Made by a program: the position numbers and the translations under genes
Source of the DNA: Pseudohoeflea sp964511625
GTDB lineage: Bacteria > Pseudomonadota > Alphaproteobacteria > Rhizobiales > Rhizobiaceae
Direction of reading: 5' to 3'
Assembly: GCA_964511625.1 (NCBI GenBank)
Contig: CAZEJG010000013.1
Coordinates: 18,309-82,308, forward strand
DNA: 64,000 nt
Notes under the pieces: model-generated
Database searches by the model: none
What the model was told of the DNA's origin: nothing
What the model saw: the letters and a program-made list of their open reading frames with translations, nothing else
Part shown: positions 54,770-62,923 of the stretch, piece after piece
Layout: each line of letters begins with the position of its first letter
Position numbering within the stretch: the first letter of the stretch is position 1

Positions 54770-55732
54770 TCAGGGAGCTTCCGCCGCGGTCCGGTCGGCA
54801 CTTGCCTGTCGAAAGGCCGCCGGTGTCAGCCCGATTTCCTTCTTGAACACGCGGCTGAAGGCGGATTCCGAGGCATAACCGCTGATTTCGGCAGCTTCCG
54901 CCACCGACGCCCTGCGCTCGACCAGCGCCTGTCGTGCGATCTGCATGCGCCAGGCGGTCACATAGGCCATCGGCGTGATGCCGAGGCGGCCGGTGAAGCG
55001 CTCGGCAAAGCCGGTGCGCGAAAGCGCAGCCTCGCGCGCCATCCGCTCGACGCTCCATTCGGCTGCGGGCGCGCGATGAAAGGCTGTGAGCGCCCGCGCA
55101 AGATGCGGATCGGCGAAGCCGGCCACGCCGCTTTCGCCCCCGCCTGACTGTTCGATATGGGCGCGGATCGCCTGGGCGAAGATCGCCTCCGACATCTTGA
55201 GCGCGATCAGGTCGCCGCCAAGTCGGGCCCCTCCGGCCTCCGCGCCGATCACCCTCAGCGTGGATTCGAGCCAGGGGCCTGCCTCTTCGCCATAGCCGCG
55301 GAGGTGGATCAGCGGCGGTAGCCTGTCGAACAGCGGATGTCGCGAGCCTTCGGCGAGCGCCAGATGCCCGCAGATCAGTTGTGTGTCCCGAGGCGTTTCA
55401 TCGCCGCCCCACACCAGCGTCCCATGACCGGAAAAGCCGGAGCGCGCCAGCACATCATCAAGCGGAAGCGCCTCGTCGGGACCAGTGTGGCGGCAGGAGA
55501 GCACATGCGCGGCGCCGTGCGGCACGATCACGAGGTCTCCCTGGGCGAGCAGCACCGCGTCCGGATTGCCCTCGACGCGAACCAACGCCTCGCCACGGTG
55601 GGCGAAGTGAAACCGGGTTACATTCCGGTGCGCAGGAACGCGCACGCCCCACGGCTCTGTGAAGCTTGTCCGGAAATAGAGTGTTCCCCGCAGCGACAAG
55701 CGGGTGAGAATGTCGCTCAAAAGATCCAACAT
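54770..55732 (-). CDS. AraC-family transcriptional regulator with N-terminal cupin
   Basis: About 320 residues. The N-terminal half is a cupin of the type opening SLRGTLYFRTSFTEPWGVRVP and containing VIVPHGAAHVL. The C-terminal half has the two AraC helix-turn-helix motifs (ERMAREAALSRTGFAERF and VAEAAEISGYASESAFSRVFKKEIGLTP). The effector is unknown. ATG 55732 fits the usual cupin start; ATG 55768 and TTG 55801 are alternatives. It is divergent from the YHS-GST-GNAT-FNR genes, which are its first candidate targets. Confidence 0.82.
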   Translation of the reverse strand: MLDLLSDILTRLSLRGTLYFRTSFTEPWGVRVPAHRNVTRFHFAHRGEALVRVEGNPDAVLLAQGDLVIVPHGAAHVLSCRHTGPDEALPLDDVLARSGFSGHGTLVWGGDETPRDTQLICGHLALAEGSRHPLFDRLPPLIHLRGYGEEAGPWLESTLRVIGAEAGGARLGGDLIALKMSEAIFAQAIRAHIEQSGGGESGVAGFADPHLARALTAFHRAPAAEWSVERMAREAALSRTGFAERFTGRLGITPMAYVTAWRMQIARQALVERRASVAEAAEISGYASESAFSRVFKKEIGLTPAAFRQASADRTAAEAP

Positions 55733-55886
55733 GAGAAAGAGAATAGCCGGAAAACTCTGTACGTCCATATCTTCGGACGATCTGACAGTAAATCGGGTCA
55801 ATCAGGCATTAAAGCACGGCATCAGTTGAGGTCATATGAACCTGCATCGACGCAACCGGTGGGGCACCCCTCCTCACGGACGTCGC

Positions 55887-55910
55887 GCCCCGGTCCTTTT
55901 GGGCCGGGGC
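55887..55910. promoter_or_regulatory. Stem-loop in the leader of the YHS gene
   Basis: GCCCCGGTCC, TTTT, GGGCCGGGGC: a 10-bp stem with one G-T pair, 45 nt before the ATG of the YHS gene and between it and the divergent AraC regulator. A possible leader structure or operator. Confidence 0.4.
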
Positions 55911-55954
55911 AGATCCTCGACCTGATGACACTAGCAACGCAAAAGGAATGACCC

Positions 55955-56440
55955 ATGTATCGCAAGCTTACCCTCGCAACGGCCGCTGTCCTTGGCGCCG
56001 TCATGATATCCGCTCCGGTGATGGCCGCCGACGAGTTCAACGTAGCCCCCGGCCTGACCTATGGTGGTGCGCCGCTCGGGTTGCATGGCGCCGATCCGGT
56101 GGCGCTGCTCGACACCGGACGGTATGTCGAGGGCAACGCCTCTCATGCGGCAGCGCACGACGGTGTTGCCTTCTACTTCGCCTCTGAAGACAGCCTCAAC
56201 ACGTTCAAGGCCAACCCCGCGCGCTATGCGCCCCAGCATGGCGGCTTCTGTGCCTTCGGCGTTTCGGTCGGCAAGAAGTTCGATGGCGATCCGCGTTACG
56301 CCGCCGTCGTCAACGACAAGCTCTACGTCTTCCTCAACAAGGATGTCTACGAAGCCTTCCTGAAGGACAAGGCCGGCACCATCACCAAGGCCGACGCGAA
56401 CTGGAAGACGATCGAACACACTGCAGCAGTCGAACTGTAA
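55955..56440 (+). CDS. YHS domain-containing secreted protein
   Basis: A 161-residue protein with a signal peptide (cleavage at about VMA-A, residue 24). The YHS domain GLHGADPVALLDTGRYVEG... AFYFASEDSLNTFKANPARYAPQHGGFCAFG contains the conserved Phe-x-Ala-Pro region and a single cysteine. YHS proteins are metal-associated, often copper, but no CxxC is present here. It begins the plus-strand run after the AraC gene, with AAAAGGA before the ATG. Confidence 0.85.
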   Translation: MYRKLTLATAAVLGAVMISAPVMAADEFNVAPGLTYGGAPLGLHGADPVALLDTGRYVEGNASHAAAHDGVAFYFASEDSLNTFKANPARYAPQHGGFCAFGVSVGKKFDGDPRYAAVVNDKLYVFLNKDVYEAFLKDKAGTITKADANWKTIEHTAAVEL

Positions 56441-56505
56441 CCTGCGGCGTGAGCGCCGGACCGGCGCCGGCTCGCCGGTCCGGCAACACTATAGAGAGAG
56501 CTGTC

Positions 56506-57201
56506 ATGCCTGCCCCCACCATCACCCTGATCAGCCACGCGCTCTGCCCCTATGTGCAGCGGATCGCCATCGCCCTTGCGGAAAAGCGGATCGACCATAC
56601 CCGCCGTATGGTGGACCTCGCCGACAAGCCCAGCTGGTTCCTCGCACTGTCCCCGCTCGGACGCACACCGGTGCTGATGGTGGGCGGGGCGGTGCTGTTC
56701 GAATCAGCCGCGATCCTCGAATATCTCGAGGAGACCAGTCCCAATCCGCTGCATCCCGCCGATGCCGTCGAGCGAGCACATCATCGGGCCTGGATGGGCT
56801 TCGGTGCCGAGATTCTCAACGACATTGCCGGCTTCTATTCTGCCCCAAACGCATCGGCATTTGAGGCCAGGGCAGCATCGCTCAAGGCGCGGTTTTCGAC
56901 GCTCGAAGCGCAGCTTGGGGAAGGCCAATGGTTCGCGGGCGAGAACTTCAGTCTGGTCGACGCTGTCTACGCGCCGGCGTTCCGCTATTTCGATACCTTT
57001 GACCGGGTTGCCGACTTTGGTGTCTTCGAGGGGCTGGAGAAAGTCCCGCGCTGGCGGGACCTGTTGGCACGCCGTCCGACGGTTCGCGCAGCGGTAGATC
57101 GTGAGTACCCGGAGCGCCTTCACGAATTTCTGATCCGGCGCGGCAGCCACCTTTCGCGATTGATGGCAGCGGCGGACAAGGTCCGTGCGTATCGTGATTG
57201 A
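56506..57201 (+). CDS. Glutathione S-transferase family protein
   Basis: A 231-residue cytosolic GST. The thioredoxin-like N-terminal domain has SHALCPYVQRIAIAL (Cys14; a CPYV motif as in omega or glutathionyl-hydroquinone-type GSTs) and the ESAAILEYLEE glutathione-binding helix. The C-terminal domain is all-helical (EGQWFAGENFSLVDAVYAPAFRY). Cys14 suggests thiol-transfer or reductase chemistry rather than classic conjugation. It overlaps the GNAT gene by 17 nt. Confidence 0.9.
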   Translation: MPAPTITLISHALCPYVQRIAIALAEKRIDHTRRMVDLADKPSWFLALSPLGRTPVLMVGGAVLFESAAILEYLEETSPNPLHPADAVERAHHRAWMGFGAEILNDIAGFYSAPNASAFEARAASLKARFSTLEAQLGEGQWFAGENFSLVDAVYAPAFRYFDTFDRVADFGVFEGLEKVPRWRDLLARRPTVRAAVDREYPERLHEFLIRRGSHLSRLMAAADKVRAYRD

Positions 57202-57733
57202 CGTGTCGGAAGATTCGGCCCGCGGCGGTACCGATACCGCCGGTGCGGTGGAACCGCGTCTCGAGTTCAGTCGACTGGATCATGTTCCGCTCGAAACGCT
57301 GGCCAATCACATGTCCGATCCCCGCATGGCCGAGCACATGCCGTTGCTCACGGGTCCGTGGGACCTGGAAACCGCCAGGGCCTTTGTCGCGGCCAAGGAA
57401 GATCGCTGGCGGCGCGACGGGCTCGGCCATTGGGCGATCCTGTCGGCGGGCCGCTATGTGGGGTGGGGCGGGTTCGAGAAGGAGGGTGATGCGTGGGAGT
57501 ACGGGCTGGTGCTGACGCCGAACGACTTCGGCCTCGGCGTGCGCATCACCCGCAAGGCGCTGGCTTTTGCCCGTGAGGACCGGCGCATTTCGGAAGTCAC
57601 CTTCCTGCTGCCGCCATCGCGCCGCCACCTCGGAGCGCTTGGGCGTCTGGGTGCGCGTTTCGTTGGCGAGGTGCGTCACGAGGGAGCTATCTTCAGGAAA
57701 TTCCGCCTTGTGACCTCCGCGTCCGGCCGGTGA
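57185..57733 (+). CDS. GNAT family acetyltransferase
   Basis: A 182-residue protein with a GNAT-like pattern (FSRLDHVPLETLANHMSDPRMAEHM, WAILSAGRYVGWGGFEKEG, LGVRITRKALAFAREDRRI). The substrate is unknown. It resembles the RimJ/RimL class without clear ribosomal specificity. GTG at 57185 overlaps the GST gene; GTGs at 57194 and 57203 are also possible starts. The acetyl-CoA P-loop QxxGxG/A is weak, so the activity is uncertain. Confidence 0.7.
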   Translation: MRIVIDVSEDSARGGTDTAGAVEPRLEFSRLDHVPLETLANHMSDPRMAEHMPLLTGPWDLETARAFVAAKEDRWRRDGLGHWAILSAGRYVGWGGFEKEGDAWEYGLVLTPNDFGLGVRITRKALAFAREDRRISEVTFLLPPSRRHLGALGRLGARFVGEVRHEGAIFRKFRLVTSASGR

Positions 57734-57827
57734 TAAGGCCTCGCCCGGTTCAAGCGTTCGGGCCGACCGCGGGAACCATCCTTCGCCCTGGCGCATTGAT
57801 CCCTGAGGATCAAATGGGAGCCCGTTC

Positions 57828-58493
57828 ATGACCCACACGCTTGCCATCAAGAAGATCGTGAACGTCACGCATGACGTCCGCCAGTTCACCTTCGAGAAGC
57901 CTCAGGGCTTTTCGTTCGAACCGGGACAGGCCGCCGAAGTCGGCCTCGACAAGGAGGGATGGCGCGACGCGGGCCACCCCTTCACCTTCACCTCTCTGCC
58001 GGCCTGGGACGATCTGGAGTTCACCATCAAGATCTATCCGGAGCACGACGGGCTGACCGAGCAGATCGGCAAAGCTGCTGAGGGCGATTCCTTCGTCGTC
58101 GGCGATGCCTGGGGCACGATCGAATACAAGGGCAAGGGCACCTTCATCGCCGGCGGCGCCGGGGTCACGCCCTTCATCGCCATCCTGCGCATGCTGGCCG
58201 ATCGCGGCGAGATCGCCGGCCACCGGCTGATCTTCGCCAACAAGACCGAGGCCGACATCATCCTGCGCGAGGAATTCGAGGCGATGGAGGGGCTGGAGAT
58301 CGTCCACGTGCTCAGCAAGGAAGACAAGCCCGGCTTCGAGCACGGCCGCATCGACAAGGAGTTTCTTAGCAAGCACGTTTCCGATTTCGGACAGCACTTC
58401 TATGTCTGCGGCCCGGACAAGATGGTCGAGAACATCAACGACGCGCTCAAGGATCTGGGCGCCGATGCCGATGGGTTGGTGTTCGAACAATAA
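57828..58493 (+). CDS. FAD-dependent oxidoreductase, flavodoxin/ferredoxin reductase-like
   Basis: A 221-residue FNR-superfamily protein. The FAD-binding beta-barrel shows EPGQAAEVGL and GHPFTFTSLP (the RPY/FTS element), and the NAD(P) domain shows FIAGGAGVTPFIAIL and HFYVCGPDKMVENIN. The electron partner is unknown. A 94-nt gap after the GNAT gene suggests a separate or weaker link. It is followed by the second composite repeat and the fabI terminator. Confidence 0.85.
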   Translation: MTHTLAIKKIVNVTHDVRQFTFEKPQGFSFEPGQAAEVGLDKEGWRDAGHPFTFTSLPAWDDLEFTIKIYPEHDGLTEQIGKAAEGDSFVVGDAWGTIEYKGKGTFIAGGAGVTPFIAILRMLADRGEIAGHRLIFANKTEADIILREEFEAMEGLEIVHVLSKEDKPGFEHGRIDKEFLSKHVSDFGQHFYVCGPDKMVENINDALKDLGADADGLVFEQ

Positions 58494-58515
58494 GACGTCG
58501 GCCAACCCATATCCG

Positions 58516-58607
58516 CCGTCATCCTCGGGCTTGTCCCGAGGATCTACCGTACCATCCCATTCTCGGTTTCCGCCGGTAGACCCTCGGGACAAGCCCGAGG
58601 GTGACGG
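58516..58607. repeat. Composite inverted repeat (copy 2)
   Basis: The left unit 58516-58549 is palindromic (CCTCGGG, CTTGT, CCCGAGG). The right unit 58574-58607 is its inverted relative, identical at most positions. Same design as 12332-12415 and, again, between convergent genes. The right unit runs into a tandem repeat. Confidence 0.8.
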
Positions 58608-58632
58608 GAGGAGAGGGTGACGGGAGGAGAGC
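58601..58632. repeat. 16-nt tandem duplication
   Basis: GTGACGGGAGGAGAGG at 58601-58616 is repeated at 58617-58632 with one difference at the last base. It starts inside the right arm of the composite repeat. Confidence 0.85.
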
Positions 58633-58665
58633 GCGAAGATATCCGATCTTGAGCTCCCCAATCGA

Positions 58666-58700
58666 AAAAGCCCGCGGTCACATCACGACCGCGGGCTTTT
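58666..58700 (-). terminator. Intrinsic terminator of fabI (bidirectional)
   Basis: AAAAGCCCGCGGTC, ACATCAC, GACCGCGGGCTTTT: a perfect 14-bp stem. The minus strand ends in TTTTT (after fabI) and the plus strand in TTTTC (after the FNR-like gene), so it may stop both. Confidence 0.9.
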
Positions 58701-58728
58701 CACTGATGTCGATGAGCCTGTCCGGCTC

Positions 58729-59538
58729 TTACTGCGCCTCGGGCTGCTTCTTGAGTTCCTCGAGTGCAGGCATCGAGGTGGAGTTGTAGCCCGCGTCGAC
58801 GAAGTGGATTTCGCCGGTGACGCCCGACGACAAGTCCGACAGGAGATAGAGCGCAGACCCGCCGACATCGTCGATGGTGATCGTGCGCCTGAGCGGCGAG
58901 TTGCGCTGCTGCCAGCCGAGCATGGCGCGGGCGTCGCCGATACCTGCGCCGGCGAGCGTGCGGACCGGACCGGCCGAGATCGCGTTGACGCGGATGTTGC
59001 GCGGACCGTAGTCGGCGGCGAGATAGCGCACGCTGGCTTCGAGACCGGCCTTGGCCACGCCCATGACGTTGTAGTTCGGCATGGAGCGGGTGGCTCCGCC
59101 ATAGGTCAGCGTCAGGATCGACCCCTTGTTCTCCATCATGCCGGCGGCGCGCTTGGCGATCTCGGTGAAGGAGAAACAGGAGATCACCATGGTGCGCACG
59201 AAATTCTCGCGCGTGGTATCGGCGTAAAGACCCTTGAGCTCATTCTTGTCGGAGAAGCCGATGGCGTGGACGACGAAGTCGAGACCGCCCCATTCGCTTT
59301 TCAGCGTATCGAACATGGTGTCGACAGTCTCGGTGTCCTCGACGTCGCAGGGCACGAGCAACTTGGCGCCGACGGAATCGGCGAGCGGCTTGACGCGACG
59401 GCCGAAGGCCTCGCCCTGATAGCTGAAGGCGAGTTCGGCGCCCTGGGCGGCCACGGCCTTGGCGATCCCCCAGGCGATCGAGTGGTCGTTGGCGACCCCC
59501 ATGATCAGTCCGCGCTTGCCCTTCATCAATTCACTCAT
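58729..59538 (-). CDS. fabI: Enoyl-[acyl-carrier-protein] reductase (NADH)
   Basis: A 269-residue SDR-fold enzyme for the last step of fatty acid elongation, the triclosan target class. The start GKRGLIMGVANDHSIAWGIA is the atypical SDR nucleotide motif of FabI, and YNVMGVAK supplies the Tyr-x6-Lys catalytic pair. It lies 4 nt behind fabB; GGGGTAAGG, which includes the fabB stop, serves as the ribosome binding site. Confidence 0.97.
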   Translation of the reverse strand: MSELMKGKRGLIMGVANDHSIAWGIAKAVAAQGAELAFSYQGEAFGRRVKPLADSVGAKLLVPCDVEDTETVDTMFDTLKSEWGGLDFVVHAIGFSDKNELKGLYADTTRENFVRTMVISCFSFTEIAKRAAGMMENKGSILTLTYGGATRSMPNYNVMGVAKAGLEASVRYLAADYGPRNIRVNAISAGPVRTLAGAGIGDARAMLGWQQRNSPLRRTITIDDVGGSALYLLSDLSSGVTGEIHFVDAGYNSTSMPALEELKKQPEAQ

Positions 59539-59542
59539 TGCC

Positions 59543-60760
59543 TTACCCCGCGTAACGCTGGAACGCCAAGGTGGCGTTGGTGCCGCCGAAGCCGAACGAA
59601 TTCGACAGCGCGATGTCGAACGACTTCTCCAACCGCTCCCTGACGATGGGAACGCCATCGAATTCGGGATCCAGTTCAGTGATGTGCGCGCTCTCGCCGA
59701 TGAAGCCGTTCATCATCATCAGGAGCGTGTAGATGGATTCCTGCGCGCCGGCCGCGCCCAGCGAGTGGCCCGTCAGCGACTTGGTGGAGGTGATATAGGG
59801 CATGTCGTCGCCGAAAACCTCGCGCATGGCCTGCACCTCGCGGCTGTCGCCGACTTCGGTTGCCGTGCCGTGTGCGTTGACATAGTCGACGCGCCCTTTG
59901 ACGGTCGACAGCGCCTGCTTCATGCAGCGCACGGCGCCTTCGCCCGAGGGCTGCACCATATCGTAGCCGTCCGATGTGGCGCCGTAGCCCACGAGTTCGG
60001 CATAGATCTTCGCACCGCGCGCCTTGGCGTGCTCCAGCTCCTCGAGAACGAGGACGGCGGCTCCGCCGGCGATGACGAAGCCGTCGCGGGTGACGTCATA
60101 GGCGCGGCTCGCGGTTGCCGGAGTGTCGTTGTGCTTCGACGACATCGCGCCCATGGCATCGAACAGGTTCGACATCGTCCAGTCGAGATCTTCGTGGCCG
60201 CCGGCGAACATCACGTCCTGCTTGCCCCACTGGATCATCTCGGCGGCATTGCCGATGCAGTGCGCCGAGGTCGAGCAGGCCGAGGAGATCGAATAGTTCA
60301 CGCCGTGGATCTTGAACCAGGTCGCAAGCGTGGCCGATGCCGTCGACGACATCGCCTTCGGCACCGCGAACGGACCGATGCGCTTGGGGCTGTTGTTCTT
60401 CAGCGTGGTCTCGGCCGCATCGATGATGGTGCGGGTGGACGGACCGCCCGAGCCCATGATGATGCCGGTGCGCTCATTGGTGATGTCGCCTTCCTCGAGG
60501 CCGGAATCGGCGATCGCCTGGTCCATGGCGACGTGGTTCCACGCCCCGCCGGTCGACAGGAAGCGCATGGCGCGGCGGTCGACCAGGTCCTTCGGATCGA
60601 GTGTGGGCTTGCCCCACACCTGGCTGCGGAAGCCGTGTTCGGCGAAATCCTCGGAGAAGGTGATGCCGGACTTTGCGTCCCGCAGCGATTGCGTCACCTC
60701 GTCGGTATTGTTGCCGATGGAGGACACGACCCCCATCCCTGTCACGACGACTCGTCTCAT
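59543..60760 (-). CDS. fabB: 3-oxoacyl-[acyl-carrier-protein] synthase I
   Basis: A 405-residue condensing enzyme needed for unsaturated fatty acid elongation. The active-site triad is Cys162 (ISSACSTSAH), His297 (NAHGTATEVGD) and His332 (TGHSLGAAGAQ). It belongs with fabA, which lies 89 nt upstream, and fabI, 4 nt downstream. Confidence 0.97.
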   Translation of the reverse strand: MRRVVVTGMGVVSSIGNNTDEVTQSLRDAKSGITFSEDFAEHGFRSQVWGKPTLDPKDLVDRRAMRFLSTGGAWNHVAMDQAIADSGLEEGDITNERTGIIMGSGGPSTRTIIDAAETTLKNNSPKRIGPFAVPKAMSSTASATLATWFKIHGVNYSISSACSTSAHCIGNAAEMIQWGKQDVMFAGGHEDLDWTMSNLFDAMGAMSSKHNDTPATASRAYDVTRDGFVIAGGAAVLVLEELEHAKARGAKIYAELVGYGATSDGYDMVQPSGEGAVRCMKQALSTVKGRVDYVNAHGTATEVGDSREVQAMREVFGDDMPYITSTKSLTGHSLGAAGAQESIYTLLMMMNGFIGESAHITELDPEFDGVPIVRERLEKSFDIALSNSFGFGGTNATLAFQRYAG

Positions 60761-60849
60761 GTCATTGTCCTTTCAGACCGGAGGAACCGGGCATCCTTGC
60801 GCCCCGCTGACACACAGGTGCGGGTTCGAGCGGCGCGCGGCGGCCGGTC

Positions 60850-61368
60850 TTATCCTTCGCTTTTTTCCTTGAACAGGCCAACGCGCAGGTCGGCGGCGGT
60901 GAATACCGTCTCGCCGTCCGCCTTCACCCATCCGTTGGCGATGCCGAGAACCAGCCGTCCACGCATGACGCGCTTGAAATCGATCCCGAACTCCACGAGC
61001 TTCGTTTTCGGCGTCACCTGGCCGGTGAACTTGACCTCGCCGGTCGACAGGGCGCGACCCTTGCCGGGTTCACCCAGCCAGCCGAGGAAGAAGCCCGTCA
61101 ACTGCCAAAGACCGTCCAGGCCCAGGCAGCCAGGCATCACCGGATCTCCGATGAAGTGGCAGGGAAAGAACCAGAGGTCGGGCGTGATGTCGAACTCGGC
61201 ACGCGCAAAACCCTTGCCGAACTCGCCACCTTCCTCCGAAATCTCCGGGATGCGATGGATCATCAGCATCGGCGGCACCGGCAACTGGGCGTTGCCCGGA
61301 CCGAACATCTCGCCGCGTCCGCATGTCAGGATTTCCTCATAGGAATAGCTGGATTTCTGTTCGGTCAT
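60850..61368 (-). CDS. fabA: 3-hydroxydecanoyl-ACP dehydratase/isomerase
   Basis: A 172-residue enzyme that introduces the cis double bond of anaerobic-type unsaturated fatty acids. The active site is His71 in PCHFIGDPVMPGCLGLD and Asp85. Its partner is fabB. It is divergent from irr, sharing a 261-nt intergenic region. Confidence 0.97.
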   Translation of the reverse strand: MTEQKSSYSYEEILTCGRGEMFGPGNAQLPVPPMLMIHRIPEISEEGGEFGKGFARAEFDITPDLWFFPCHFIGDPVMPGCLGLDGLWQLTGFFLGWLGEPGKGRALSTGEVKFTGQVTPKTKLVEFGIDFKRVMRGRLVLGIANGWVKADGETVFTAADLRVGLFKEKSEG

Positions 61369-61551
61369 CTAGTGCGCGTCTCCTCTTCGGCCGTCTGTCT
61401 TTGCGGCCCTGTCAGTTGTTGTCCCGAAGCTATCACATCGCCCCGGGTGACAAAACCTGACCTATCGGAAACCCGAATACCGGATGATGATGGCAAGCGA
61501 AAGGGGCAGCGCGATCAATCTGTCGCGAAAGGCCGCCTCCCGCAGGGTCTA

Positions 61552-61580
61552 TTGAAAGCGCGGCCCGTCACGGATATATA
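61552..61580 (+). promoter_or_regulatory. Candidate irr promoter
   Basis: TTGAAA (61552-61557), 17 nt, TATATA (61575-61580). A start near 61587 gives a leader of about 43 nt. No full ICE palindrome is visible in the irr-fabA gap. Confidence 0.6.
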
Positions 61581-61629
61581 CTGTACGTCAAACGCACCAA
61601 CAGCCGCCCGCCTGGGCGCATTCGGAGCC

Positions 61630-62049
61630 ATGGACACGAACCGGACCACGATCGATCCCGCAGGACGCCTGCGTCACGCCGGCCTGCGCCCGACGCGGCA
61701 ACGCGTCGCGCTGGCCGATTTGCTGTTTGCGAAGGGTGACCGTCACCTCACCGCCGAGGAACTGCACGAGGAAGCCGAGACGGCGGGTGTGGGCTGCTCG
61801 CTCGCCACCGTCTATAACACGCTCCACCAGTTCACCGATGCCGGCCTGTTGCGCGTTCTCTCGCTGGAAACGGCCAAGACCTATTTCGACACCAACATCT
61901 CCGACCACCACCATTTCGTGGTCGAGGGATCGACCGAGGTGCTCGACGTGCCGGACGGTTCGATCACCGTCGGCAATTTGCCGCTGCCGCCCGAAGGCAT
62001 GGAAATCTCCCATGTCGACGTGGTGATCCGCCTGCGCCCGAAGCGCTGA
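61630..62049 (+). CDS. irr: Iron response regulator Irr (Fur family)
   Basis: A 139-residue Fur-family protein with a winged-helix N terminus (LRPTRQRVALADLLFAKGDRHLTAEELH) and the HHH cluster at 93-95 (SDHHHFVVEG) that binds heme or metal in Irr. The Irr group of rhizobia controls heme synthesis, iron storage and Fe-S genes when iron is low. The ATG at 61630 has GGAG only 2 nt away, so a slightly earlier start cannot be ruled out. Its position beside fabA is typical of rhizobia (recalled). Confidence 0.92.
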   Translation: MDTNRTTIDPAGRLRHAGLRPTRQRVALADLLFAKGDRHLTAEELHEEAETAGVGCSLATVYNTLHQFTDAGLLRVLSLETAKTYFDTNISDHHHFVVEGSTEVLDVPDGSITVGNLPLPPEGMEISHVDVVIRLRPKR

Positions 62050-62094
62050 GCCGGCAGGACTGGGAAGCGGCGGAACGGTCCGCCGCCTTTACAC

Positions 62095-62643
62095 TCAATT
62101 CTTGAAGGCTTCGCCGGGATAGGCGCCCCAGATATCGGTCTGGGCGATCCAGCCGGTCACGCCGCCAGCTTCCGCCTCGCACCATTCGCCGTTGCATTCC
62201 TGCATGGTGACGATGACGCCCGGCTCGAGTTCGGCCACGAGGTTCGACGAGGACCGCGCCTCGCTGTGCATCTTGATGAAGTTCTCGCTGCCGGCGGCAC
62301 GCTTCCACGGGGCAGCGATGCCGGTGCGTCGACCCGACAGCAGCGACTGGTAGATCCAGCCCTCCGTTCCGTCGGCATCGCGGACGCGGCGCCAGTTGTC
62401 ATATTCCTGGATGATTTCCATCGGCACGCCCGAGCGGGTGTACATCCACGTCACAGCATAATCGCGGCCCGGGCCGACGCGGAGATTGACCCGTTCGGCC
62501 TTGATGGAAACAAAGCGCGGCAGCGGCAGGCCGCTCGCGCCCTTGCCGGCGTTCTGGGCCTGTGCGGAGCCGAACGCCGGAAGGCAGACACTCGCCGCGA
62601 CCAGCAGCGCGGCCACGGCTTTGGAAGAGAAAAGGCGACGCAT
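62095..62643 (-). CDS. Secreted protein with two SH3-like domains
   Basis: A 182-residue protein with a signal peptide (cleavage near AQA-Q, residue 29). Two bacterial SH3 repeats follow: VNLRVGPGRDYAVTWMYTRSGVPMEI with EGWIYQSLLSG, and FIKMHSEARSSSNLVAELEPGVIVTM with GWIAQTDIWG. SH3b domains bind peptidoglycan or act as periplasmic scaffolds. The function is unknown. It ends 45 nt from irr, with which it is convergent. Confidence 0.85.
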   Translation of the reverse strand: MRRLFSSKAVAALLVAASVCLPAFGSAQAQNAGKGASGLPLPRFVSIKAERVNLRVGPGRDYAVTWMYTRSGVPMEIIQEYDNWRRVRDADGTEGWIYQSLLSGRRTGIAAPWKRAAGSENFIKMHSEARSSSNLVAELEPGVIVTMQECNGEWCEAEAGGVTGWIAQTDIWGAYPGEAFKN

Positions 62644-62923
62644 TACCTACAACCTTTTTTCGGTGCGCTCTGGCGAACGCTGTTCGTTCACCGCGCCTGG
62701 CGAACCGCGCCGGGCAAGCCGATCAGGGGCGTCCCGGCCGTCACCGCGACAGGCGGCGGCATGTCGATAACATGGGTTACCCCACGCTTACCTTTCAGGC
62801 TTTCAAAATGCTTCCCGGCGGCTATGCATTGTCAACGCCGGAAGGTCTGTTAGAAGAAGCCTGATATTGGAGACGATAATTGCCGAACAAGGTTAAGGAC
62901 CTCTCAACGCCGGACCGGAAGAC

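Noticed and set aside
62562..62864. A 100-codon open frame in the gap before the 2-hydroxyacid dehydrogenase
   Set aside because: Its first third is antisense to the signal peptide of the SH3 gene, and the rest lacks a ribosome binding site or family likeness.
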